In this document: piece by piece, positions 21,818-34,327 of the stretch
How the letters are laid out: each line of letters begins with the position of its first letter
Numbering within the stretch: the first letter of the stretch is position 1
DNA from: Pisaster brevispinus
Taxonomy: Eukaryota > Echinodermata > Asteroidea > Forcipulatida > Asteriidae
Length of the DNA stretch: 64,000 nucleotides
NCBI GenBank assembly: GCA_023634235.1
Contig: JAMKCF010000003.1
Coordinates: 5,298,958-5,362,957 of the forward strand
Direction of reading: 5' to 3'
Made by a program: the position numbers and the translations under genes
The notes under the pieces: generated by a model
Database searches by the model: none
Told to the model about the DNA's origin: nothing
The model's input: only the letters and a program-made list of their open reading frames with translations

Positions 21818-24800
21818 TTTAACTTAATAGTCCATGTTGTTGTGAATGTATATAATGTAAATTGTAAATAGATAGATATTTTTAACTTTTTGTACAAAAT
21901 GGATCTTTGTATGCGCTTTCAATTAATTAGACACAAAGGTTTTTTAAATTACACAACTATCGTACAGTTGTGGTTGGAGCAAAATTGGGTCAGGTTTGGT
22001 GAAAACCGCATTGAAGCTCCATCTCAAACATGATATCTATTTTCAGAACCATATGTTTGCAGTTACCAGGGCATTGTTTAGTCACCGGTATCTGTTTCAT
22101 TTGACGAACAGCTTTAACTTTACGGATTATGGTTTTTATCAGATTGTAACTGATAGATTACATTTAATCTCCTGTTTGTTCTTCAAATGAGCAAGTTGGG
22201 TTAAGATGAACAAAGGGAAACATGCAACTTAAAACTAAGATCATGTCTAGGCTAATAACCTACAGTTAGACGTCGATGTCTCCTCTGAAAGTACAGCCTT
22301 TATGTAGTGGACCGAATGGCCCTCAATTGAAGCACAGATAAGAGGAAGTCGATGACAGTTAAACATTCTTGTTCTTATGTTCTCCCTGAGGCTTTACCGG
22401 TTTCAAATAGGGCAATGTGAACGGTAGCGACCGTTGTATTTTCTCAATATCTCAATATCATTGATCCCCTATAATGTACAGTGTCTCTCGTTGTGACAAG
22501 TTTATACGAAATAAAAAGTCATTAGACTATATTGAGTTAACATAATATCAATATGTAAGTCTTGATTCTTTGTTTTTGCATTGTTTCAAACTTAATTGCC
22601 GATAGCATTAGCCTAATCTTAGGCCCCCCTACAACACTTTCAGTAATATAGGCGTGTCAGTCTGTTTATCCCAACGCTCAAAGGTTCCAATATTTACCTC
22701 CACATCATCCTAGATATATAAAACATAAAAATGTTTTCTGTGTATTTCCCAATGATTTATACATCTAGAAAGTGACTTCTTTACATGCCCAGCTATTGTC
22801 TAAGATGTTTTGAGCCTTATTTTTCTTTGTTTAATTAATTATGTTTTGAGTAGTGACAAGAATAGACGGGTCCACTCAGAGGATTTGATCTGGGTAGGTC
22901 TGTATTTGACAGGGGATACTGCACTAAATTATGTAACTGCAAAAAAAATTCCGCCCTAAAACCCCCCAAAATAATTGAAAATTACACAACTCTGGGACCT
23001 GACTCCCTCTTAGATTATGTGGAGTGGTCCAGTCTAGGATATTAAGGACTTTGGCTCGCCCAGGTCATTTCGCTTTTAAGAAACTGGCGAAAAAAACCAA
23101 GTGGTGTCATGGTTATAATGACACATGCCTTTATTAAGGGTTTTAAATGTTTTGGGGTTTTCGTGTGTGGTCCGGGGGGGGTATTTTTCAAAATTTTCCC
23201 TTTTTGAAATTCATAATGTAAAAGCTTTATTAATTGGGTTATAGACAGCTCGTTCATGATGAATTCTAAGTTGGCCATTGCATGACTAGACATTTTTGGT
23301 TATCTTGGATTTTTACAGCAGGTTTAGGGATTACAGTTACGGTCACTTTAAAGCGATCGGTCATTCCAGATTAGCTCTCTGCATGTAGATAAGCCAAGTT
23401 GAAAAGTTACTGCTTTGAATGCACTCTAAACGCTGCGTCACATCATAGGGGTAATTTCTGTGCATTTTATCTGCATGGTCCAAGTGATGGTCAAAGTGAA
23501 AAGGAATTAATTTACCTACTCAATATTATCGAGGAATGAACAAGTCTTTTGGTCGAACTCTCTTGCATAAATTTAGCGTGTTTAAACTGTCGTTACCCCA
23601 CACTTAAGTGTTCAAACAATTTATAGATAAACAAAGATAGAGAACTCCCTTAACACAACGCAGTTTTGTCTGAAGATTAAAAGATTAACATTTAACCATA
23701 TTTAATTGACAAAAAGCTTGAATAGGATATGGAGGAAATTTGCAGTCCGGAAAATACATGTTTTGAGGGGTGTTAAAGTGTGTATAATGTAAGAAGTTTT
23801 TAATTCGTTCAACATTTTTTGATTTTCATAAACGTGATTGAGAGCGAGGTTGCAATACCTCCATAGTAAGAGGGACTCACGAAGAAATAGTGGTTATTGT
23901 ATGACTTTATACATTATAAACATCATCGAGAAAAAACCTCGACATCACTACCGCCAATCCACAGCCATTCAAACGGAAATAATCACAAGTTTTTACATGA
24001 CCTGCTTGCATGCAATTAGATCCAACATATAAAGCAAATCTCTGTCCATGTGCATTACTATTACATAACAAAGCTCTCAGAATGCCTATGTCTCAAATAG
24101 GGACCAAATTTCATAAAGCACTTACAACATGATAAGCACATACAATCTTTGCCTTGGCGAACCAGGTTATCTACCAGGCAAAATGCGTTCCCGGCCGCAG
24201 GAGATTCTGCCGCCGGAGATTCAGTCCCCCGTACGGCACAACTGTGGATAAATTTCGTCTAACACGCCTTTTCAAAATAAATTTCCCTCAGCCTATGTTA
24301 ATTTTACGTGTGGCGACATAGGACTACACACCGCGGGACAAAACCTGTAAAAACGGTCTACACATGCTCTTTCCACAGTGTCGGTACTCGGAATGCACCC
24401 TATAGAATATCTGATCCAAAATGACTCCCCCCCAAAAAAAAAAAAAAAAAAAAAAGTTTCGCGGTACAGGAAGTTTTTTATACACTTGTTTGAGCACCCG
24501 GTTTTCACTGCTTGCAAGTAGCCAGCCAAACCACGATCTAAAATCCAGAGCTTTTTTTTCGGCGTGAATTCAATGTTCGTTAAAACTTTTTGGTGACAAT
24601 CCAGGAGGAAGTCCCTTCGGTCCCGGAGCGGACTGCTAAAATGAACCATCTTTCTCTGCATATTAGGGATATGTCAGTATCTCGTTGAGTTTAGTGGCCG
24701 GGCAAAACATTACAATCAACACTGATATAGCTGATAATCTATATACATGTACACAGTTTTTGTTTTGCAAAGTGGTTAGTGGTAGTTTGTGCTTCCCATT

Positions 24801-25061
24801 AACTTTAGGAAATTGGGCCATCGGATGTGGTTCTTTCCATTTGTACAGAAAGTTATCTTTGGCTTGGTGCAAAGCCGAATGGCAAACAAAATATTGTTTG
24901 GCTGATGGCTGGGGACATTGCATGGGTTGTTGTTCCTCCTTGACCATGGAGACATAAAGCCTGTTCCTTATGGTAAAAAAATTTAAGGCGTGCTTTGGGT
25001 GCCCACACAACAACAAACCGCCAAACTTATTCATCGAGTAGTTTGTCTAATTCACACAAAA
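21818..25061. other. Spacer between the two P450 genes
   Basis: No gene recognised. It holds a possible worn copy of the GGGCCCAATTTCATAGAG repeat near 24103-24190, a GGAGATTCTGCCGCCGGAGATTC motif (24199-24225) that recurs at 29270-29450, a poly-C/poly-A tract near 24428-24455, and otherwise AT-rich DNA. Confidence 0.4.
22510..22515 (+). terminator. Candidate polyadenylation signal AATAAA for P450 gene 1
   Basis: First AATAAA I noticed downstream of the stop, about 690 bases after it. The 3' UTR length is plausible but unproven. Confidence 0.35.
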
Positions 25062-28000
25062 ATGTATGATGCTGTACGACGAACGAAGCCGATGGCTTTC
25101 TTCATCAGGTTCCTGGAGAGGTTGGCGACCCAGAGCAGGTCCTTCCGTTCCCTTGCATGTCTGGCCGTCATTCTCTCTGTCATCTCAGTGAGAGTCAGCA
25201 GGAGACGGAAGCAGAGAGAAGCACAACTCAAGTCTGCTGTCGCCAAGCTCAAGAGATTGCAGCTTCCTCCCGGTCCATGGGGCTGGCCCATCCTGGGCAT
25301 CATCCCATCACTGGACAGAGAGGCCCCTCAGTACACCATCACGGAAATGAGCAAGACATATGGCCCCGTTGTTAGCTTCAGACTTGGCAGTCACCTCGTC
25401 GTGGTCCTAAATGACTACGACAGCATCAGAGAGGCTTTCGTCAAATCAGGCGACACATTCAGTGACAGACCACGTCTCACCATGTTCAATGAGGTGCATG
25501 AAGGTGTCCCAGGTGGAGGTAGGTCAACTGAAATGACACTTTACATTCAAGATTCTCTGTAGAACGAAGTAAAGCAATCACATAGTTATTGTTTTCTTGA
25601 TTGTTGTCTTATAGACAATAAGCAAGGATTTTATCAATTGGAACTGTAAGCCGATGAATTGTTTTCTAATAAATCCTGGACGCATAAATACACTGTTCTT
25701 TTCCCCCGCCATTATCGTCTCATTGTCAGACATTAACCACAAAACTTAACACTGTTCACTGTTTTGTAATTTCACAGGAATCGTCTTATCATTCTACGAA
25801 AATCACTGGAAAGAACAAAGACGGTTCGCCCTCAAAGCCCTGAGAAACCTCGGTATGGGCCGGGCCACCATGGAGAGCAAAATCTGCACCGAGGCTCGAC
25901 ACATCGTCCAGAGCTTCGACGACCAGAACGGAGAGCCCTTCCGCTCGTCCCAAATCACTGGGCTGGCCGTGTCTAACATCATCTGTCAGTTGACCGTCGG
26001 TCGGCGGTGGGACTACGGCGACCCTTTCTTCCTGAATGTGGTATCCAAAATGATGGAGTTGTTTGAACATTTGGGCATGAGTGCCGTCAACTTCCTTCCC
26101 TGGGTGAAGTATGTTCCTGGAAGCGGCTACCATCGCATCTTGACCATCCAGAAATATCTTGAAAAGGAGTTATACAAACCACAGGTAGATTACATCAATT
26201 CATTTGGGCAACAAGTCGCAACCCTTTCAGGTGATCCTCCTGCTGCTTCAAATTCCCAGGTTGTAAATTTGGATGATCTCTAGCTTTACACGGCAGTTGC
26301 AGGTTGAATGGCTTCTGACTGGTGCCCCCAAACAAAGATATTAACAAAAATAGAAATACTACCGCAGACATTTAGGGTTAGATATCTCAGGTCGCAGGTT
26401 CAAGTCCCGCTCTAGTAATTTTTTCTTTGTTCAGCCCAAAAATATTTAAAATTTACCCAGTCAGTTTCCCTTGTGGATTTTTACTTGATATTTAAAACTG
26501 GGTAACAAAAAGGCCATAATATAACTTCTATGTGTCGCCGACCCGTAGCAACTAAATTCACTTAACATGCATGAGCAGATTTTTACTTGGAAAAAGATAT
26601 TTTGGACGAAGCATAGTTAATTCAATCTCTGTGTTTTATTTTCTGAGTCGGTTGAATAAATTTTATAAATCCATCTCTCTATTTTGAATATAGGTCAGAG
26701 AGCACCTAAAAACTTTCGATTCCAACAACATCCGGGACTTTCTTGACGCCTACCTTCATGAATACTACCTCCGACAAGATTCTCCCTTCGCTTCTAACGA
26801 AGCAGCAGCAGCCGCTGCGCTCGGTGACCTATTCGGTGCCGGCACAGACACCACCGAGACTGTCTTGGACTGGTTCCTGCTGATGATGATCAAGCGCCCT
26901 GACGTCCAGGAGAAAATACAACATGAGTTGGATGACGTCGTCGGACGTCATCGAATGCCTCAATGGTCGGACCGATCTAAGCTCCACTACATGCAGGCAA
27001 CTTTGAACGAGGTGATGAGATACACCTCAGCGGGGCCGTTTGGTATGTTTGCATCTATGAAATTAATTTAGTGAAAATTAGTCGCTGAGCAGGACCCAGT
27101 TTCATAGTTACTTAAGCATGTAGCTAAGCGCAAAACAGTTTTGCTCACCAAAATACAGCCGAAAATATTGTACCATACTGTAATTGGTTTCCTGCTTAGT
27201 TTTGCTTTAAGCAGAAACCTGTTTAGCAAAGTTTTCTGGATTGTGGGGTTTTTATGTTATAATTCGAAAGGATTTTTGAAAAGTGTATACATATTCGATT
27301 TACCGAAACTGAAGTCTTCTCTATTCATCATCTGTACAGGCGTCCCTCATTCACCGATCGAAGACACAGAGTTCCGTGGGTACTACATCCCCAAGGAGGC
27401 GGTTGTGATCTCCAACATCCACGCAGTGCTCTACAACCCCGAGGTCTTCCCTGAGCCAGACGTCTTCAGACCCGAAAGGTTCTTGGACGCACAAAGGAGA
27501 TTCTCCAAACACGAGCACATGATACAGTTTGGAATAGGTGAGTCATACTTTGATGCTCACTTCTACTTATTGAAAAGCTATTTCACTCGAAATAGGCCTA
27601 CTTCCGGGTCAGAATTTGACCCGGATCAGGGATGCAGCCTGAACCATTTCTGGGTCAGTGTGACCCGGACTCTGTGTCAATGACCCAGAAATGGGTCAAA
27701 CTGACGCAAAAGTCAAACATTATGTTATAATTGTTGAAGAGTGTTTTTGAAGAGTGTATACATAATTCAATTTACAGAAACTGAAGTCTCCAGATTCTTT
27801 ATCCAGGTGTCCCATTGTAACCCCCCCCCCCCTTGTCGGGTCATTCTGACCCAGAAATGAGTCAGGCTCTGGGACTCGGAATCTTGGTCAATTCTGACCC
27901 GGGAGTTTGTAGAGTGCAGGGTACAACACAAAACAATCAATATTGCAGCTACTTGCTTAAAATGGCTCACTGTCATCTTTTGGAATTCATTTAATGTACG

Positions 28001-28305
28001 AGCAATTAGGAACATACATTTCCATCATAGGTTAAAGCTGTACACTGATACATATACCGGGTTTGGGGTGTTTTGATATCTCCACAGGACGAAGAAGCTG
28101 CCTCGGAGAGCAGCTGGCCCAGATGGAACTCTTCATCTACGTCACTCACATTCTCCACCACCTGACGTTGAGGGCGCCGGATGGCAACCCCGACAACGTC
28201 AGCCTTGCCAGTCATCTGGGCCTTTCAAAGAATCCACTGCCGTACACTTTACGTGCCATAAGGCGAAAAAACTGCCATCTGGACGTAGCCAGGGATTTGA
28301 TCTAG
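25062..28305 (+). CDS. Cytochrome P450, CYP2 clan, gene 2 of a tandem pair
   Basis: Predicted microsomal heme-thiolate monooxygenase; substrate unknown. Exons 25062-25518, 25778-26184, 26694-27042, 27340-27537 and 28088-28305 (stop TAG); 542 residues. Exons 2, 3 and 4 have exactly the lengths seen in gene 1 (407, 349, 198 nt). Same landmarks: anchor SLACLAVILSVISV, LPPGPWGWPILG hinge, HWKEQRR, AGTDTTE, NEVMR, FRPERF, and heme loop FGIGRRSCLG. I chose the ATG at 25062 (MYDAVRRTKP) because it aligns with gene 1; an in-frame ATG 24 codons upstream at 24990 adds unrelated sequence. It differs from gene 1 mainly in the end of exon 2, the first half of exon 3 (including an alanine run AAAAAA) and exon 5; elsewhere the coding DNA is nearly the same. 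Confidence 0.93.
26365..26560 (+). mobile_element. 5'-truncated SINE, GGCTAGATAGCTCAGTTGG family
   Basis: Begins inside the tRNA-like head (GGTTAGATATCTCAGGTCGC), with the B-box GGTTCAAGTCCCGCT, then TCTTTGTTCAGCCC and CCAGTCAGTTTCCCTTGTGG. It lies in P450 gene 2 intron 2. Confidence 0.6.
27089..27245. mobile_element. Partial foldback MITE, GGGCCCAATTTCATAGAGCTG family
   Basis: Left end GACCCAGTTTCATAGTTACTTAAGC and family interior words (TGCTCACCAAAATA, TAATTGGTTTCCTGCTTAG) are present; the right arm is lost after AGCAAAGTTTTCTGGA. It lies in P450 gene 2 intron 3. Confidence 0.5.
27597..27912. repeat. GACCC(A/G)G/GGGTCA palindrome-rich repeat
   Basis: Repeated TGACCCGG, GACCCAGAAATGGGTCA and GGGTCATTCTGACCC words in both orientations within P450 gene 2 intron 4. 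An inverted arrangement (27603-27710 against 27835-27912) suggests a foldback element with an internal insertion. Confidence 0.5.
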
Positions 28306-28917
28306 GTTTATTTCATCATCAAAGGCACTGCATGGTGAGGTACCAATTCAGTTTGCGATTATGTTTGTATCTACTTTGCTGTGTAGAAATGAGAACTTGT
28401 TTTACTATTTATTATACTGCCACTGAGTCGATTTTGGAATTGGGTAGACTAAGAACTGTCCTGCTTATTAACTACAAGAAATCGGCCGGGACTTACTTTT
28501 GCTTATGTGGATTGAGGTGACTTCTCGTATATTAACTTCACTGCCGCGGCAAGAGTTCTTAATGGTCTCTTAATTGTTCTTAATGTTTTGTTGTATCGAG
28601 AATAGCTCAGTTCTACAGAGTGGCAAACTCGATATTTTCACAAAACTTACTAAACGAGAAGCTTAACCCTTGATCGAACTGCATACTCTAAGTGCAGTTT
28701 ACAGTAAGGCTTTGTGGCAGGGTTGACCTATACCTCCTTCAAATATTGAGCACTATAATGCCAAAAATATCATACTCATAATTAAACGAATCCTGAAATC
28801 GACCGAACCCTCATTGATATGATTGTCTCCCATTTTAACAGGAGGGATACATAGTCCTATCAACGGTATACACTAAAAAGCATTATTTGAAGGAGTTAAT
28901 GATATCGACAAAACAGC

Positions 28918-28923
28918 AATAAA
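28918..28923 (+). terminator. Candidate polyadenylation signal AATAAA for P450 gene 2
   Basis: AATAAA about 610 bases after the stop, a spacing like that of gene 1. It lies about 100 bases before the 3' end of the convergent gene's coding region, so the two 3' UTRs may be very close or overlap. Confidence 0.3.
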
Positions 28924-29020
28924 CAATGCGCCCTCTGTTGCTGGGATGGGATTCTGCCTGTAGGATCGGAGGAAGGCAACAGTGACTCGGATCCTTCTAG
29001 GGCGTCTTTCTAGGCTCTTC

Positions 29021-32000
29021 TTAGTCCCTGTCATGGCGCTGTTTCTTATCCTATAAAAACAAAATGAATATGCTTTTAGCAATCTAAAGATCACACACAG
29101 CAAGCAAATGCAGAATACCGAGTTGTTGTTTTTGGTGCGCGTTTTGTACTGATCGAGCCAGGCAATAGTTTTTACCATAGAGAAAGGAAGTTCCTTGCTC
29201 TATAGTTTTACCAACTTGCTTTTCTGTCCATTCAACTCATAAAAAACTAAACTGAGGCTGGTGTGGCAGGAGATTCTGCCCCCGGAGATTCTGTACCCGG
29301 AGATTTTGGTGCGCGTTTTGTACTGATCGAGCCACACAATAGTTTTTCAATGGTTTTACCAACTTGCTTTTCTGCCCATTCAACTCGATAAAAAAACTAA
29401 ACTGAGGCTGGTGTGGCAGGAGCGGAGATTCTGCTCCCGGAGATTCTGTTGTCCCCCATCATAATGGCGAATTGTGTAGACATTTAGTCCGATAGCGCCC
29501 TCTTTTGACTTAACTTCCTTCAGCCCATGACCGTCACTGCCAAAGCCATTAATGGAAGACTTTGAAACGCTAGGTGGCAGCAGACTTACCAGGTAAATTT
29601 CCATTGCTTCTGAGCATGCAAATATTACCGAGAACAACGGATTTACCTAGTAAGTCTGCTGCCACCTAGCGTCCCAAAAGTCCCCCATTAGAACTGCATT
29701 TATCAATATGTGCGCAGGGATCTCCACAGAGGTTGCATTACCGTGTTCGCCATCCCTGTTTGCAGTTCGATATGGGACATGATGACACTCCCCCCCCCTC
29801 CTTGGGTCTTCATGCGTGCTTGGAATCCTAGAAAATCTTCGGATGATTTTAGGGGGTACCTCTGTACAGGAGGAAACTAGTGTGTTAAAGTAGGAATATT
29901 GGGGGCGGGGGATACCCTCAGCCCCATATTTGGTTTATGATAAAGGCTTTTGAGCAAAGTTTGCCATCTCATTACGGGACTGGTCGGTATGTTCTTTTCA
30001 AAGCTTGTGAGTATTCTATACAGCAACCGGTTATTTTAATACAAACTGTAGGCCTAGATTAAAAGTAAGTTTCTGAAAGTATTGGACCGTTTTCGATGGT
30101 GGGATTTAGGTAATGCTCACAAATTTGATCACAAATGACTAGCTTTAATCGTTAACATTCTGAAATTTAACGTCCATTTCCATGTTTTCCTTACCTTACA
30201 AGACCACCAGACAACAGCAATTACACCAATCACAGGACAGAAAAGCATAAATGCAACAGCAAGGACCAATCGCCCTCCCGACTTAAATTTGTCCAACCGT
30301 TGAGGGCGTTGCTGAAAATATAGAAATCGTTTTACTAAAAGCAATTTACTAAAACTCTATTTATCACCATCATAGAATCGTGTTAAAAAACTTTTTTTTT
30401 TCAGTAGTTAATACCGTAGTCGTATGACACAAGCACGCAGAAACCATTCAATGTTGTGTTTGTTTTTGCACGCAGCCTATGTCAAGTTAGTAAGTACGCG
30501 AATTCTGGTCTTTTCCAGCAATTTACTGTGTAGAAATCTGTATCATGTTTAATTAGATCTGTATTCTTAACTAACTTTATTTAAATGTTCTTTTCATTAT
30601 AGTCATTCGCTGAAATTCAGTCGATGCATCCATCGGTTTTAAAGCAGAGTGCGTCATAATAAAAAAAAATTACAACCAGCCTTGGAAGTCTGATCAAACT
30701 GAGAGGTTGTTGTATAGATTTGGATGGAAAAGAAACGAGATGTCTGCATCTGAGAGAAAAACAGGTTGGAATCTCGCCATGGCGTTAATCCTATATAGAC
30801 ACGCCCCATTACTTTACCTCTTGGTTTTTTCCTCCCTCACAGCATACGCAGCTGCACGCGTCGGGTACACTGTCCTCAGATGGGAGGGGTGGATCTTCCT
30901 GACCGCCCCTCCTCGAAATTGTGGCAATTTCAAATTGCCTGGCTTCTTTTTGGTCTTGAGGGCGTGCTTCGTTACCATACTGGTCAGGCGTTAGATGTGT
31001 GTGGTTTACATTCAAGCCTGTAGGTGCGTGCCTCAATGGGGCTCCAAAATCGGCATAGTCGTGTATTTTGGTTGTATTTGCAAACTGTGGAAAATAATCT
31101 GAAAATATATATTTAAAAAAAAACACTTTTGTTTAGTCTCTCAAATCTATTCTAACAAGAATGAGATTATTCTGAGGCCGATTTCACAAAGCACAATATT
31201 CAACTGAAGATATGAGTTGTCAAATTGTCATGGTGATTTGCATTGTGATATCACATTTTGCTTAGCCATATTAAGAGTGATTTGCAGACAAGATCAATTA
31301 TTATAGCTCGTTGGGAAATCGAGCCGGTGACACTACCGCATGTCGTGCAGACCGCGTGGTGACCGAGCGCCTGACGAGCGCACCTGAAGTTCCGGTGTTT
31401 TAACATTACTGTGTTCCAGTCCCGCCATGACACCCTGTCCCTGAGCAAGACTTCCAACCAATTGATTGGTATTCCATATTTGTTGTATAATGCAAGTAAA
31501 AGTGCCTATTCCAAGACTTGTCGTTATTGCAGGCATGAAAATTCATCTTTGAAAGGGCAAGGCCATTTTCACCCTGCAAGGGCTCTTGAAAATCTAATAG
31601 TCTACAGGAACTTTTTAGGGGACACCAAGGCCTTCAAAGGCAAAATAGGCCATGACCTCGGTGGCAGGCCTCCGTGTAATTTCAGGCCTTAGATCCATGG
31701 TGTTCCAGACGACATGACTAGCTATAGATTGCACCGCTCTGCACCTAACACATGCATTATAGGCCTACCTTTCGTTAAAATAAATGAGCGAATAATATCA
31801 GCGCCATGAGCACACGTCTGTAGCCAGATCTTTTAATGTTCTTCATTATCTTAGGCCTACACTATATTTTTATAACTGTTCGTAAAAGATTATACCCTCA
31901 AAGATTCACAAAGTGAAGAAAAGATACCAACCTTCGCTGGAGACCCCTTTTTGAGAGTCAATGACCGGATAGTTCATCACAGGAAACGATGCCGAAAAAG

Positions 32001-32034
32001 ACCCGGTCTGGCCCCCCAAGGCACGAGAACCCAT
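29021..32034 (-). CDS. Uncharacterised small single-pass membrane protein
   Basis: Not recognised. Four exons on the minus strand join in phase: 32034-31932 (start MGSRALGGQTG), 31098-30818, 30311-30195 and 29050-29021 (stop TAA), giving 176 residues. The N-terminal 140 residues are polar and Pro/Ser/Gln-rich, ending in a cysteine cluster DACSCVCCEGG. One strong hydrophobic segment follows (LVLAVAFMLFCPVIGVIAVVWW), then a short basic tail SCKDKKQRHDRD. Cysteines beside the membrane could be palmitoylated. Topology suggests a C-terminally anchored or type III protein. The plan (long polar N-terminus, Cys-rich motif, C-terminal membrane segment) recalls dispanin/CD225-like proteins but the motif does not match. 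An alternative acceptor at 32076-32077 would extend the first exon to 32075 and imply an earlier start exon; an in-frame stop lies just upstream of it. Confidence 0.6.
29128..29450. repeat. Two-copy tandem duplication, unit about 180 bp
   Basis: Both copies hold GGTGCGCGTTTTGTACTGAT, CGAGCCA(G/C)(G/A)CAATAGTTTTT, ACCAACTTGCTTTTCTG and AAACTAAACTGAGGCTGGTG, ending in GGAGATTCTG(C/T) runs. The last motif also occurs near 24199. It lies in the last intron of the unknown membrane protein gene. Confidence 0.75.
29548..29692. mobile_element. Foldback MITE, CGCTAGGTGGCAGCAGACTTACC family
   Basis: Left TAATGGAAGACTTTGAAACGCTAGG... and right ...CCTAGCGTCCCAAAAGTCCCCCATTA are inverted repeats of about 45 bp around a short centre (GAGCATGCAAATATTACC). 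A half copy is at about 5943-6022 in the SDR gene (GTCTGCTGCCACCTAGTGTTCC). Confidence 0.8.
31174..31326. mobile_element. Foldback MITE, GGCCGATTTCACAAAGA family, second copy
   Basis: GAGGCCGATTTCACAAAGCAC at the left and GCTCGTTGGGAAATCGAGCC at the right, with shared interior (GAGTTGTCA, GTGATTTG(C/T)ATTGTGA, TTGCTTAGC). It is older than the copy at 12279, judging from its mutated arms. Confidence 0.75.
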
Positions 32035-32079
32035 GTGGACAGCCTCGCCGGAGTCATTGTCGAATTTCGTGTAACCTGC

Positions 32080-34312
32080 TCAAGGACAGGTTTGATAAAA
32101 TAATAACGGTCGAATTTTAGGATCACCAACTTTCAATTTTGAAATAACCTACGTCCTATTGTCGGGCTACTACCATCGGCCAGGTGCTGTGAATTAAACA
32201 CTCACTTTCGGAAAGGACGACAACTTGGACAATTTACCAACATCAGCAAAGGCAGTTTTCTTTCTGTGTAACCAAATGCTTTAAAAACTGCGTTTTTATG
32301 AAGTCGGCTAGAGACAAGAATTTATATGAGAGTATACTATAAAGGCTAGCGTATAGGGCATATCATTAAGCGAGTTGAACTTGACCAGGCGTCAAGAATG
32401 CAGAAACTGAATTTCATGGGCGTTAATTTGACTTTTTTCAGTTTAAAAGTTAAATCTTAGAAAGATTCGTCGTCAAATTATGTCAATTATGTAAAAATAA
32501 GTTTTGAAAATTACGCAACAAAATGTAATTTACCTCTTGACATTGTATATGAGTGCCGCTCAATTCAACCATGCGCTCAAACGGGTTTCAATTGAGGTTG
32601 ATTCTACGTCTATAAAGTACCACTGAAAAACGAAATGCTCTGCCGATATCCCCCATCAAATCATCTGTATTTACAAAAGAACGAAGAAATGATAGTATTT
32701 TTAGATTTAACCTAAGTCTAACAAACCCTCACATTTTTCAAAAAAGATAACAAAACAATTGTAAACGATTTAATCTTTGATACTCACTTTCAAATACAAT
32801 GTTCACAAACAGTCAGGCAAAGGGCATTAGGTTTTTTGTTTATATCGTTAATAATTGTTTGAAAACCCAGTAATTTAATGCATGTTTTGATGACTAACTC
32901 ACAAGCGAGTAAAACAAAACACCCCCCCCCCCAAAAAAAAAAAAAAAAAAAAAAACACACAACACAACACTAAGCAAAATAAAATAATAGGAAATTGCTT
33001 TGGCCAGTCTAATAAGATCATTGGTCTCTTGAGGGCGGTATATTATTCAGCAAGCGGCGCGCGAAATTTTCCAAAACATACGTCCGCCTAGCCGCTACTA
33101 GCTGCTACCCCACCCGTCAATTCACTGAAAATTGTTGTGACATTACAGTTACACTGATCTGAAAAGCTTTGCATACTGGAACTACATAAAAATTATCATA
33201 CCTAACCAATTTCTATCCATTCCTAATCATACTGAGTCTATAGTCTTGCCTGTCCTGTATGATGAATTGAATCTATCTATGATGACTGTTTGGTAACGGT
33301 AAGTAAAGTAACTAAATTTACAAGTTCGCGGCCCCCTGCTGGTGGTAGGACGTCAGCAGTCTATGTATTGTATGCAACGGAGGAGTCCAACCTGGGCCAC
33401 TAACACCTTTTGTTGGTCAAGTTTATATTCTCCTCGTGGAAGAGTTCAGGAGGAAGACAACCAAGTACCAAGTAAAAAGTACAAAAGTACCAAACAAAGG
33501 TTTCATGAAATTTGAAAGAGCGATAGCTCAGGAGTAGCCCAGGTCATTTATTACTGCTGGTGTGTGGGACTGGGATGTTAGTCTCCATTGCACTGGCTAC
33601 CGCACTGTAGTCCCTGTACCTGTATATGCAACGGAGGAACTCCAACCTGGACTAAGGATTAGGCTAGACTAGTTTACTAGTACTACTATTTTTAATGATT
33701 AATGTAAATGTTAACTCGACTTTGATTTCTGGCCTTGCCCTGCCTGGCGGCCTGTCTGTGTGCTATCAACTTTTCATAGGGCAGTCATGGCAGTCAGGAT
33801 GGCTCTGTGGTTCCTGGCCCAGCCTTTCCTCTGTCATGTCTGTGGATCCCAGTTCGATACCCGCACCGAAGCCCTTGCATGTGGATTGGGTTTTCAGCCC
33901 TTACCGTCTTCCTACCATGTCTAAAACAATGTCCTCATTGTCTTCTGTCATGTCTGTTGGTGTGAAGGATGCTTCGTTGATTATATAATTATAAATAATT
34001 CAGATTCAGATTTTACTGCAGTGAATGAGATGTACGTTTCAAGTTCAAGTGTTTTGATTCCAGCCCCCAGTACTGTATATTGTGCCGGTGTGGAAGAAGT
34101 TTCTCCCCCCCCCCCCCTATATACTCAAAGTAACTCAATGACCTATTTAGTATTACATTGTAATCTAATTTACTTTCTCATGAAAGTGGATTAATTTTCT
34201 AAATGATAAAAATGTATTTCCTCAGATCAGACTGTGTAAACTAGCTGGTCCGATTTCAAGTCAAGGAGTGTAAATTCAGTACTAATTTAATAATAAACCA
34301 TTGTTTATACAG
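32080..34312. other. Intergenic region between the unknown membrane protein gene and PKMYT1
   Basis: Divergent promoters of both genes should be here, but none could be fixed. Contents: poly-C/poly-A tract near 32920-32955, a direct repeat of GCAACGGAGGA(N)TCCAACCTGG (33374-33396 and 33629-33651), a SINE at 33780-33960 and a poly-C tract near 34106. Confidence 0.4.
33780..33960 (+). mobile_element. SINE-like repeat, third tRNA-related family
   Basis: Blocks GTCAGGATGGCTCTGTGGTT, CCCAGTTCGATACCCGCACC (B-box-like), GAAGCCCTTGCATGTGGATT and GGGTTTTCA, shared with 50600-50790 and, inverted, 4640-4791. Confidence 0.6.
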
Positions 34313-34327
34313 AAGCGAGTTCTCTCC

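Noticed and set aside
24293..24661. 122-residue minus-strand frame upstream of P450 gene 2
   Set aside because: Runs through a poly-A/poly-C tract (poly-Phe in translation) and has no family resemblance.
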